Source of the DNA: Plumapathes pennacea
Taxonomy: Eukaryota; Cnidaria; Anthozoa; Antipatharia; Myriopathidae
NCBI GenBank assembly: GCA_964036295.1
Contig: OZ038466.1
Coordinates: 18,161,097 to 18,225,096, forward strand
DNA length: 64,000 bases
Reading direction: 5' to 3'
The notes under the pieces are model-generated. The model saw nothing but the letters and a program-made list of their open reading frames with translations, was not told where the DNA came from and made no database searches. The translations under genes were made by a program, and so were the position numbers. Within the stretch, counting starts at the first letter, position 1. The number at the start of each line of letters is the position of its first letter. Of this stretch, positions 1 through 10,792 are shown one piece after another.

Positions 1-101
1 GGTAGCCGAAACTGGCGACAGCAGCGTAGTAAAACAATACTTCGAGGGAAAATGATCAGCATACAGATTTTAATACATTCTTGAAGAGATCGAGTTACAA
101 G

Positions 102-1000
102 CTATACGGGATAGAATATATTTGTCACGGTGATTGTTCGATTTCCACTGACTAACCTTTGTTGCTTGTCCTTTCTAAATAAGTATCTGAGTTTAACACA
201 AAACGGCGTCTGAAGCTCCCAATTTGTTTTCAAGCGCTGTTCCCTTTGCGGAGTTGTCTGCGTTACCCGCTTCTGTTCATATCGCTTTTGGTCGGCATTC
301 ATGCGCTGTTGTCTTTGCGGAGTCTTTTCTTCGGCCCGCTTTTTCTCCTGAAGGTCCCGATTCGCTTTCAAGCGCTATTCTTTTTGCGGAGTTGCCTGTG
401 TTGCCCGCTTCTGTTCATGTCGCTTTTGGTCGGCATTCATGCGCTGTTGTCTTTTCGGAGTCTTTTCTTCGGCCCGCTTTTTCTCCTGAAGGTCCCGATT
501 CGCTTTCAAGCGCTATTCTTTTTGCGGAGTTGCCTGTGTTGCCCGCTTCTGTTCATGTCGCTTTTGGTCGGCATTCATGCGCTGTTGTCTTTGCGGAGTC
601 TTTTCTTCGGCCCGCTTTTTCTCCTGAAGGTCCCGATTCGCTCTCAAGCGCTATTATTTTTGCGGAGTTGCCTGTGTTGCCCGCTTCTGTTCATGTCGCT
701 TTTGGTCGTCATGCGCTGTTGTCTTGCAGAGTCTTCTCTTCGGCCCGCTTTTTCTCCTGAAGTTTCCGATTTGCTTTCAAGCGCTGTTCTCTTTGCGGAG
801 TTGTCTGCGTTACCCGCTTCTGTTCATGTCGCTTTCGATAGGCATTTATGCGCTGTTTTCTTTGCGGAGTCGTTTCTTCGGCATGCTTCTGTTTATGATG
901 CTGTCGATCATAACAGGATTGTCGCCTTTTCTAGAGACGAATTTGGTTTCCATTTTCGTGAACGCAGCTACAATATATTGTTGCTTCGTTCAAATCTAAT
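102..1000 (-). pseudogene. Decayed Helitron-type lysine/arginine-rich tandem repeat region
   Basis: About 4.5 copies of a 138-bp unit lie here; equivalent points fall at 303, 441, 579, 713 and 850. Read on the minus strand each unit encodes 46 residues built from two related 23-residue halves, such as QRMNADQKRHEQKRATQATP and QRLKANRDLQEKKRAEEKTP. Charged 23-residue repeats of this style occur near the N-terminus of Helitron-like proteins in invertebrates; that assignment rests on general resemblance. A 4-base and a 1-base deletion in the fourth unit break the frame, so this is a remnant. No helicase or Rep motif is visible. It probably sits in an intron of the discoidin gene to its right. 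Confidence 0.5.
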
Positions 1001-1020
1001 TTCTCTTATTCGGAGTAAAA

Positions 1021-1712
1021 CTACAGGCCATGGCACACGTGATCGATCCGGCCTTTGTTTTTGGTTAGCAGGGTAACCGCGCCTAAAGTCGTACGCCAGA
1101 CTGACTGACAGACAACGTTAAATTTTGAGATGGCGACCCGCTTGGAGTCAGCAAGTAAGGCGGTATAAAGCGGTATTACTGCATTAGTGCCGTGATTATT
1201 TCCCTCACTTCGTTCGGGGATAAGAAAAAAAAAAAAAAAAACAGAAGACAAAAATGACACGCTAATTTTGTTGTCTGTGACCATATTCTGACAAGTCTTT
1301 CATGGGCTTAAATTAGTACGTTTCTATACATTTCACGTTGTTATCAGTAAAGACTCAAGGCTCCGACAAGCCAATCAGCAATGTTCTGGCACTTTGAGGT
1401 TTACCGACCGACACTTTAAAAATAGAGTTCGAGTTAACGGGGTAAATTTGAGCCAAGGGAAAATAAAATTATTGGTTAGAGTAATAGCGGGGAGATCAAG
1501 TAACCGAGTTTGAGGTAGCCGATAGTAATGACTGTAAGAATGGGGTCAAATCCAGGGAAAATTAGATTTTTGTTCGAGATTGTGGAGAGTTCGAATTAAC
1601 CGAGTTCGACTTAGCGGGGTTCTACTGTAGTTTGTGTCGTTCTATGAAGCATTTCCACAAATAACCTCTTAATTCCAAACACTTGAAAAATGAACCCTGC
1701 AACTTTGCTTAC
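1021..1712. other. Gene-free stretch with a pogo/mariner-like terminal remnant
   Basis: No exon is visible. The part from about 1400 to 1640 repeats phrases such as GAGTTCGAGTTAAC and ends in GCGGGGTTCTACTGTAG, the style of terminus seen in pogo/mariner-type elements. The missing second half of the discoidin domain from the exon at 1713-2035 was looked for here and not found. Confidence 0.35.
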
Positions 1713-3525
1713 CTTAGTTTTTCCGTTTTCTTCGTATGTGCTCCACGACAAGTTGTCCATAGACAAAACGATCTCATATTCCGTCGTCCAATCATTCCAA
1801 ATGCCTCTGTTATTTCCTTGAGTTGCAACAGCGCAAATAAAATGCACCCCACCGAGATCCACCTGAAGATAGTCATTACGGTCATTTTGTGTCTTTGGCA
1901 CCCAACAATATTCTGCATGCAGTCGACCATTGAAAGGCATGTAATCCTTACTGAAGTAAGATGTAGCAGTCATTCTGTAATCTCGAATTTTTGAGCTATA
2001 TGCAACCCCTACTGCTTCAGCTCCACATGAAGTACCTGAGAATGAAGTGCAGGAAAACAAAGTTACGGAATAATGGTGTAATATGAACAGCCTGAAAATA
2101 AATAGAGACCAAGAATAACCCACGGTACAAGGAAGGGGCATGTTAAGGACCCCCCCCCCCCCCCCCCCCCCCTCCCCCTTCCCTGAGTCGTAGTTTGCAC
2201 ATGGTTAGTATTTTCACTTGTAGAGAATGCATTGCTTAAGTTTTCCCAAAGCGGAAACCTCAAACCAAACCTTATCATTCCGTATTTAGCAGGCTAATTA
2301 AAATGTTCTGAATGTCAAAATAATTATCTGCCTAATTCTGCTCCTATTTAAACGAAGACCGCAATCCTCGTCCAACTTACTGAAAAGGTAATGATAACTG
2401 CATGTAACAGCTACAAGGGTTGATACAGTATAACCCCGCTATCTCGAACTCAATTCGATGAACTTGTTAGAAAATTCCCTTGGTGGAGCCCCGCTATTTC
2501 GATCCTCCGGTATCTCGAACTATTTATTGCTTCCCATTAGAGATAGCAAGGTTCTATTGTATTCACAACCGTGCTGAAACTCCCACGGACAGTGATCTCG
2601 CGAGTCATTAGAATACTTTTAAAAATAAATATAAGCAAAAAACTACATTTTAGACATGGACAAGCATTAAAAAGCAGCTTGTCTCAGCTTACCGTTTGCA
2701 CCGTTCAGTTCCACTCGTAGGCAAGGTAGTCCATACCACTCTTTCGGCATCACACGAACATATCTGCTCACGAGGCCTTCATATAAAACTTGTGTAATCA
2801 CTAAGTTTCGGTCAAAGTTACCTTGAAATGTCTGGAAAGTATAACGCAAGAGTGATTGGATAAATATAAATTGCAGAATTTAGTTAACAAACTCAATTTA
2901 CATTTGTCGGTCGCCTACCCGCCTACAGACAGGGAGCAGAGGACCAGCTTAGATTTAGCAATTAGCAATTAGGCAAAAGTATCAAAACGAGATAAATAAT
3001 ACTCTTGAGATGTAGTTTAACTTTTTCAGAACTGTGAAACAAAACATCTGATACATCTGTTACATCTTACCCTCACTTTTCCTCCTTCTTCGTAATCTGT
3101 CCAAGTTGTCCCATCTGTGGACGTTTTTAGCTGGTACGTCTCCACCCACTGGTCCGCTTTAGAATTCCCCTGTGTAGCCACAGCACAGACAGCGTGCAGT
3201 GATCCCAGATCAACTTGTAAGTATGGCGTTGAATCGTCTTCTTTGGCGCACCATGAGTTTCCTGCAGAAAACCGAAGCCTGGCGTTCTTAGAGGGAGTAC
3301 CGCTGTCAAATATGGAGGATGAGGTGATCCGTTCATCAGGAATCGTGTTCTCCTCCATACCGAGAGCTTGCTCCTCACACGAACCTGATTGGTATTAATC
3401 GACGCAATAGCATTATTTCACTGCACAAATAAATTGTGCCAAAAACCAAGCCAGGCGTTTTATAGACCCCTATAAAATATAAATACGATTTTCCTTTAGC
3501 CATCATATTTTACTGGCCGTAGAAC

Positions 3526-3558
<33 letters not shown>

Positions 3559-4434
3559 AATTATTCTTCTATGATCTTTAATAGTAAAAAGGGCCGAAGT
3601 GGCTGCCTTGTATTCAATGTGAGTCTTTATGTACCGTAAAATCCCGAAAGTAACGGCTCCCAGAAAGTAACGGTCGGATAAAAAATGTCACAGTGGCGGC
3701 CTGAGTGCCCGTAATTTTATTTCAATGGTAGTCGTAATGTTGAGTACATACATTTCAGTTACTTTGGAATTCTACAGTATATGTTTTCAATTGTTTAATC
3801 TGAGTGCCCTTCCTGCTTTCTGTTGAGACGTCTTCATTTCCGTTACCGGGTACATTTCCGTTTATAGCCGCTACAGTACATTGCATAATCTTAGTTACTG
3901 TGCTAATAAGCAAAACAGAAATAAGGACAAATGAAATAGAAACGGGAGCAATAAAATAGAACAATAAAAGGCTGTGCTTGGCGAGATAGCTTTGGCAGAA
4001 CCGGTTGTTGTTTCCAAACAATACTATATATTGCGTGACGAAACAGTGTGACACGAAGATAGAAAGAGAATTGACTGGTCCGGAGAAGAAAACAAGATTA
4101 GAAAGAAAGTTAGAGGAATCAGAGAGCTACATCCAAGTGGTTTCACAGTAGCCGATACCCAGGTTTTTTTTTATTTCCGCCGGATCGAAAGGGATCGAAA
4201 TTCCCCCTGGCGAATATCAAGTCATTGGAAATCATCGTGGTTTCACTTATGGCTTCCGCATTCTAAGCCTCAGAGAGCGGCTGTTAAAACCTCTCAGAGA
4301 TTGCCTTAGTTTTATCGATACGTTTGCATAAACTAGTTCTAATAACTAACAAGACTATCACAGCGGTTTCAAACATTACCGGAAACACATCGCGAGAGCT
4401 GAGCCAATGCGATCAGTGATAAAATGTGCCTCAT
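1713..4434 (-). CDS. Discoidin-domain receptor, 5' part only (tandem paralogue of the RPTP)
   Basis: Four exons are seen: signal peptide 4434-4380, discoidin 1 first half 3384-3071, discoidin 1 second half 2831-2693, discoidin 2 first half 2035-1713. Phases are consistent (1, 0, 1, 0) with GT-AG borders throughout. The first exon reads MRHILSLIALAQLSRCVS and joins in phase to GSCEEQALGMEENTIPDERI. Discoidin hallmarks include [20 protein letters not shown], the RYVRVMPKEWYG strand and CLRVELNG. Borders and phases match exons 1-4 of the RPTP at 7613-25684, so it is a paralogue. The second half of discoidin 2 and everything after it is missing here; the gene either continues past base 1 or is truncated. 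Whether it ends in phosphatase domains cannot be seen. It probably encodes a secreted or membrane protein. Confidence 0.75.
2150..2172. repeat. Poly-C tract (23 C)
   Basis: An uninterrupted C run, followed by T and further C, inside the intron between the discoidin 1 and discoidin 2 exons. Similar long G/C runs occur at 19094-19114, 19460-19491 and 52002-52020. Confidence 0.95.
2430..2562. mobile_element. Short pogo/mariner-like MITE in an intron
   Basis: The left end ACAGTATAACCCCGCTATCT and the right end AGATAGCAAGGTTCTATTGT are imperfect inverted copies flanking about 130 bp. The AACCCCGCTATCTCGAAC style of terminus is known from pogo-type elements with TA target sites. It has no coding capacity. 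Confidence 0.5.
3528..3557. repeat. Poly-A tract
   Basis: Thirty A in a row, between the discoidin 1 exon and the signal-peptide exon of the partial discoidin gene. No retroelement body is recognisable beside it. Confidence 0.9.
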
Positions 4435-6088
4435 CGCCGTCCGCTGGTGTGATGCCCGTTCTCCGAGCTGAAGAAGCAGGCGTTTCGCTGTATAGTTACC
4501 TCCGATTAACGCACCAATGTCCTTTAGAGCTCTCCTGCGCGGCAGATACTACGTGTTAGGACACGACCCACTCATCGACATCGGGACTGAAGTTGAACGA
4601 TCAAGTTACAAAACGCCTGCCGCGCTGACCCGTGACGTGTGACAGAAAAGAAACCGGATATAACAATTACGTCATCGATCCATCGATTTCACTTTTTAAT
4701 ATTCCAGAACTTGTCTGGTCAACCTTCTAATCTTGTGGCCTAAACGCACATCTTAATTCATGGATGAACGTGCCTTATCTCTTTTTCACCAAAGGGGGTG
4801 CGGAAAACTCAGACTGGAATAATACTGCCACTGATTATATTATCTTTTTTCTTACAACAACACACTTTATCGACTCATTTGGACATAAATTTCGTAGACC
4901 TAGAGAACAAAGGTTTGTGTATGAATTGTTGTAGAACTAGTTTGGCAGTCACTTAATAGCGACTGGTGGTGCTTGCTTCGTCAGAAATAAATGTTTCCAA
5001 ATCTAAATGGCACGATTCCCAGTGTCCCAAATGTGCAACTCCCGTTTTGATTTTACAGTTTCAGACAAATTGAAGACATATATAGATATGCTGACTAGCA
5101 ATCGACATGAAATGCTAAATAGATCGATCTAAATACTAGATCGAAGTTACGTTTAACATTTTACATAAGTTCTAACAAATTGTTGAAAGAGTGGTTCTGT
5201 TGCAACCCAGCATAGTGTAACGCGCTGCAGAAAAATATCATGTGATCAATATTGATGCAAAAGGCTTAATTGTAATGTTATAGCATGTTTAACCAGACAT
5301 TCTGTGGTTGCATTACTTATTGTATTTCTGAATACTAATTTGTACTGTATGTATAAAGTCTGATTCCCATCCAAAATGAGAAAATTAAGCATGATCTGCT
5401 ATGATCCAGCAGATGATTTACAAATATTCATTAAATGGTTTTAATTTGCATTTGAAAACATAAATGTACACTGTAAAGTTTCTTATGGCCTGAGAGTGAT
5501 ATTTATCTACCACAAGGGCTTCACAGTTAGTGGATGTACAAAATAATGTTTATTTTCAACAATAGTTGTCAACAAAAATGTATCCCTGCAATTATGTTTA
5601 ATATATAAGTACTGTAAATATAGTATACATGTACATACTACATGAATACAGTGCATATGTATGCATGTAAGAAATAGTGAAGTTTGAAAAGGTAGCTTGT
5701 TGAGCATTCTAATACATAATTACTTGAATTAGCACTACAGCACACACTGAAAATAACAGGGGCAATTCAAGGAACAGTCTGTTAGTTGTGTAAAGGAAAT
5801 TGACTTATATCAGGAAAGAAAGGAATAAATTTAAAACTGGACCCACATCAGTTGGTAAGATTACCTAATCCAGTTGATTCCTGTGCACGATTGAAGTTTA
5901 TTCGATACCTGTTACAGAATATAGATATTTAAACTGTGCTCCTACAATACACTAAATAACGTCCGCGCATTATAAAATTAGCAGCCTCGATGAACTGGAG
6001 GCAGTCTCAAATATTGTTTTATCGACATGTTTCTGCAACCGAGTAGGGTTGTAAGTTACGTTAAGAAGACTGTCAACTCTTTTATTAC
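4435..6088. other. Stretch between the two duplicated first exons
   Basis: Bases 4440-4680 resemble the flank beyond 6140 and presumably form the promoter side of the first-exon module. The rest is AT-rich with no convincing exon or repeat structure. Confidence 0.4.
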
Positions 6089-6137
6089 CTGAAAGACATC
6101 GCGCTAACTGGACCAGGGCAAGCATCAGCAAAATCAT
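6089..6137 (-). CDS. Second candidate signal-peptide exon of the discoidin gene at 1713-4434
   Basis: The 49-nt exon reads MILLMLALVQLARCLS and ends in phase 1 before GTAATA, as the exon at 4380-4434 does before GTAATG. The two exons and their flanks are clearly related (both contain ATCGCG and the LARC/LSRC region), so this is a duplicated first-exon module. Spliced to the acceptor at 3384 it would give an intact signal peptide followed by GSCEE. It could be an alternative promoter and first exon or an unused duplicate. Confidence 0.5.
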
Positions 6138-6338
6138 CGCCGTCTATCGATGTATGGCACTAAATCCTCAGAATCATTTCGACGTGTTTTGCTCCATGTT
6201 TGATTTTGGTAAACGCACTGTATTGCCCACTTCATACTCTCCCGTCTTGGAGAATGGGAGCTATCCAGAAGCGTGACGTATGACATGATACAAACATTAA
6301 ATCGCTAAAACATTTCTGGTACCTCACAACGTTTTTTG

Positions 6339-6372
<34 letters not shown>

Positions 6373-7612
6373 GCCAGAACAGGTGATTTAGTCTTAACCA
6401 AACTTTTTGCGGTCATTTCAAAGATATTTCGTCCCTCTTAAAAAGGACGCGAAATAAACATCTTTGTACAGTACACAGAGTCCTCTGTCGAGAGTTGTGT
6501 TTAATCTCATCCAGCAGTCAGGTGCAATAGATTGAGCCCGCTCGCGGGAAACCTTTCAGAATTTCTTCTCTAAATTTTGTTAATACGTAAATCCTCGAAG
6601 AAGCGTCCCGGGCGCTTATTTCAAATCTTGGAGAAAGCGGGGACCTCTTATTTAATTTTTTCACGGTCATTTATTTTTGCAATGCGTAATATTTGCCCAT
6701 AAACAACAACATAACGTTAGTATTATTGTACAAAACCGTTTGTATAGTTCTAATAGCGACATACTTGAAGTTGTGTAACGTCGGTTTCGATTTTCGATGG
6801 TGTTACTTTTACCGTTTGTGCAAAAGTGACAAATTTTATAGAGGAGAAAAGAGCACTTATTCGAGGGGTGGGGGGGGGGGCTTGTTTGACTGATTTACGG
6901 TAATCAAGACGGATTCAACAACTACAGCAACGGATCTCTGAATTCATGCCATGCTAATGTTTATTATGCTCTATCAACAATACAGAAAATGTTTACTAAA
7001 AACGACCTTATTATAACTTTTTTTAGACGAACGGCACCAGAAACGATCAGTTGTGTCTGTATGTCGTCTCAGATGAGATAAATGTGTTCTAGATGTACGT
7101 CTTGAATCTTTTAGTTTGGGCCATTTTGTACTCTTTTCTTACTATACGGCTCTAATCTATGGACCAATAAAAAAGGAAGTTGAACGATATCCTGGCTATT
7201 GGGACAAATTGCCATTATTTTTTGCATCATAGTTTTGATTAAAAATATGTTTAAGAAAATGAAAACAACGCTTTAAGAATGAAAAATTTGGACAAGTGGT
7301 ACTGCATGCGCCATTTTCGCAACGGGGCCGCCATCTTGGGGAACCTGTGACGTTCCACTATTGTTACATGACAAAAGGCCCATTGTTTAAAAAAATAAGG
7401 GCAGCCATTAAACGTCAAAAGAGTCACAGGTATGAGGTTTTACGAGCGTTACAAAATCTGAACCGCCGAAAAACGTATTTCCGCAGTGTCTTGAACATGA
7501 GAATGCCAAGGTATAAGTAAAATAGGAAACGAGATTTTCGACGAAAAATAGATAACTTGTTTTTAGAAACCAAACCATTAACGTGATAATTTACATGTAG
7601 TTTTTAACGTAA
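6138..7612. other. Intergenic region between the RPTP stop and the next paralogue
   Basis: It holds the upstream flank of the 6089-6137 exon, a 31-base poly-T run at 6340-6370, and at about 6570-6900 a repeat with GGGCGCTTATTT and GAGCACTTATTCGAGG phrases ending near TTACGGTAATC. The 3' untranslated region of the RPTP must lie just left of 7613; no polyadenylation signal could be chosen with confidence. An open frame on the plus strand at 7296-7520 has no recognisable features. Confidence 0.4.
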
Positions 7613-10600
7613 TTACAGATGATTAAGCGGCTCTGCAAAGTTGGCGTATTCGCTGAACGAATCCACGTATCGTTGAACAGCTTCATAACAGTAGACGTAC
7701 TGTTCCTGCAAAGAAGATGCAAAATGTAATTAACATACACACAAATAAAAACAGCCCCTTAGCGAATATACAACTGTCCGTCATTTCGCGTGTTTCGGCA
7801 TCCTCATTGTGTAAACTTTTCTTGCAATGTCCATACTTTTCTTGCAATGTCCATATTTGCCTCTATACTTCCCACGCATCAGTCTAATTATTTTAACTAT
7901 TTTCGTATAAATCTCAGGTTTTGTTTAGACAGTGCTCAAACATTGGTCATTTGCATTAGGTTCGGCGCATTTGAGGAGCGGCGTCTGAACCGGGCCTTAG
8001 TTAAATGTGCTATTCTCTGATAAACGTACCAAAGTCTCCACCGCCCCAGGCCTCTTGACCCGCAGTAGTTTTATGGTCTGGAACACGTCCACCACTTGAT
8101 CAAGTTTGAGTCGCTCTACAGCCGAGTAAATGGCGCAGAACGTCCCACTGCGTCCCACTCCATCGCTGGAAAAAATATCTCAACACTTTAGTATCTTTAA
8201 CCCTTCACTCTCAAGCTAAAAATGCAAATTCTTCTAACCTTCTGAGAAGAAAACGTATGGGTGATGTTGTGAGAGTTGATAGCTTAATCAGCTTTCATCT
8301 GAGCAAGGTATCAAAAGCTAAGTTCTTTTTGCTGTATAAAACAGTTCTGGTGAGAAACTGAAATTGAAGTTGATCACTATTGGGAGTGAAAGGGTTAAAA
8401 AGGAATTGCCCAAGGCAGACTTCGTTTCTGTCTTTCAGCCATTTTTTACAGCTACTGCTTGAAAGCGATTAGTTCCTCACTCAAATAATTGTGGTTTAAA
8501 ATTTTGCTCTAAAAGCTTGGTATTGACATACAATAAATAATGGGTCATTTTATCTTTTTGGCATGCTGGGCCTGTTAGAAAACGATGTCTCCGAAAGTCT
8601 ATTCAGTCGCATTGCTTCGCAGCTCTTATAATGGTCTTGTAGTTAGATAATTTACTGACTCACCTGCAGTGAACGATGATAGGTGTGTTATCCGATTGTT
8701 GTCGAGATGACTGGACTGCAGTCAAAAGATCCAAGACGCTTTCATGATTGGCAGGGACAGTTTTGTCTGGCCAGCTGGAGTGATGGTGCTGCTTAACCAT
8801 TAATACATGCTTTGGTCTCTATAATTGAGAAAATAGCGGATCGACAATGCACCAGATATGATCGTCAGGCAATAAAGAAATACATATAGGCATGATATAT
8901 ATCCAACTGTCTATTAGACAGAAATAACGGTTGCCATGGATAACAAATATGGAACACTTTGTTGCGCAGTCAGTTACATCAGAATCTTTCTCCCCACACG
9001 AAAGGGCTAATTTGGGTCTAAAGAGTGTCTCAGAATTTTCCTTCAAATATTTTATCACTGCGGACTGCTGTAGTGTTTCAAAACCATCTTGGATGCTAAA
9101 TAACTGAGAATAATATAAAAACGTCATTAGTTAATTTATTTATCTTTATTTTTGGGGGTGGGGATGGGGCTTGATACCAGACTAAACAAAAAAAAAAGCA
9201 CAGTCTCTATGATGGGAAATGGAAAACTGACCTTGACATCGAATACTTTAAAGCTTCGCAGTACAATTCCGCCTCGTTTTTCTTCATTGACGGTTTCCAC
9301 TCTAACTTTGCCGTAACAGGTTGAATCAACTGAGGGCCAGTACTGAGAAAATTCCTGTGGAAAGTGCGTCGTAAGCAGATGGTCGGAAAGTGTTGAGGTG
9401 GTCTAAGTCGGACACAGCAGATAAGGTTAATTATGACGCTTGTTGCTACTTGATTTCCTCTACGTGCAATGTAGCTTTATTTCAACAAACGTACACTTAC
9501 ACGGCTGCATATCTTTCTAAACCAGGTGAAAATCAACAATTAAGGAATAAATGAATAAGAGTACGCAAGAGACAGAAGATAAGGAACAATAGAAATGTGG
9601 AGAAATAAAACTACGAAATCAAAGAAAGGAAACATAAAAAAGGAAGATACCGAGCAATCACTAACGAACGGTAAGCCTAATGCTCATTTATTCTGAATAC
9701 TCTATAATAATATTAAATACGACTGCGTTTCAGATCGCAATTTTAAAGTGAAATCTAACCTCATTTCCTTCTTGCAGGCTATTTAGCATCACTATGGTGC
9801 CAATCTTGTACTGCAGAGCCATGAGCCAGAAGTCCTCAATGGTTGACTCGAGGGGAGCTTGGGTCATGATGAATGCATTGCGCTCTCGGTAGGCCTAGTG
9901 ACGAATGTATCCTTGTTCACGAGTACAGTAAGATTTATGTGCAGAAAAAGCTCCAAAGAGAGTGAACTAAAAGATTGAGGTGCATAATATTAATGATGAA
10001 TGTGTACACATACGTCAACAAATGAGGCATTGATGTAGCTCTTCTTCTCTCCAACTCTCAGGATCACACGGGAGGCATCAACTAAAAATCGAGATGTGAC
10101 AATACAAGAATTATAGGTATAAGTTAATAGTTCACTGGATGGGTCTCGTTGGGCTGAAGAAATGTTGGGGAAAAATGGAAAAAGCAAGAGAAAGGTAAAG
10201 AAAAATTAAGACAGCCAAAGTCAGTTAGAGAATCAATAAAGAGGAGGCAGGGTGTGGGATTGAACTTTGTGCAAGGGAGTGAGAGACAAAAGGGAGGGGG
10301 GGGGGGGAAGGAGAAACAGACAGAATGAAAGAGAGAGAGAGAGAAAAAGAGAAAGTGGGTTAAATCGACATGTACTCCCCCCATCCCTCCTGGGATACTC
10401 TTAACTTTGGGAGTATGCCGATCGGTTCTCAAAACCCTTACCCTATTTCAGACCAAAATTTGCACCCTCCGTTTTAGACCAAATATCGAAATGAGCTAAA
10501 TCTACTTCCAGACCAAAGAAACAAAACTATACCTTTATTCAGACTAAAATGCTTGGAAGCTATACCCTTCAGGGCGATACATACCCATCCCCAACCCCAC

Positions 10601-10792
10601 CCCACCCCACCCCCGAAACCGAATAAAGAAAAAAAAAAAAAAAAAAAAAGAATAAGACAGATATAGGAGTCCGTTTGGTAGTCGAGACGTACGTGGTACT
10701 ATGTTAGGAAACCTGTTCTTGGCAGCGTTTTCTGGAGCTCGACCTGCTTCACTTTCATATTTTGAGAGACCAGGGGAAACCAAACGCAGGTT
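7613..10792 (-). CDS. RPTP exons 22-28: membrane-distal phosphatase domain D2 and C-terminus
   Basis: Motifs in order: [77 protein letters not shown] (Asp1264), [20 protein letters not shown] (Cys1297) and [19 protein letters not shown]. The signature [10 protein letters not shown] differs from the active consensus [10 protein letters not shown], and the Q-loop Gln is Glu (VETLEQY). Many RPTP D2 domains are regulatory with little activity, and these changes fit that. The protein ends in [11 protein letters not shown] with TAA at 7613-7615. Confidence 0.85.

Noticed and set aside
224..1076. Long plus-strand open frames of 178-276 codons
   Set aside because: They are shadows of the 138-bp repeat; the minus strand gives the charged, regular repeat expected of a real protein.
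3755..4054. Hydrophobic minus-strand frame considered as the signal peptide of the partial discoidin gene
   Set aside because: No start codon close to the hydrophobic core and no phase-1 donor; the exons at 4380-4434 and 6089-6137 fit phase and donor exactly.
7296..7520. Plus-strand frame of 74 codons downstream of the RPTP
   Set aside because: No recognisable motif, no splice or promoter context; likely chance.
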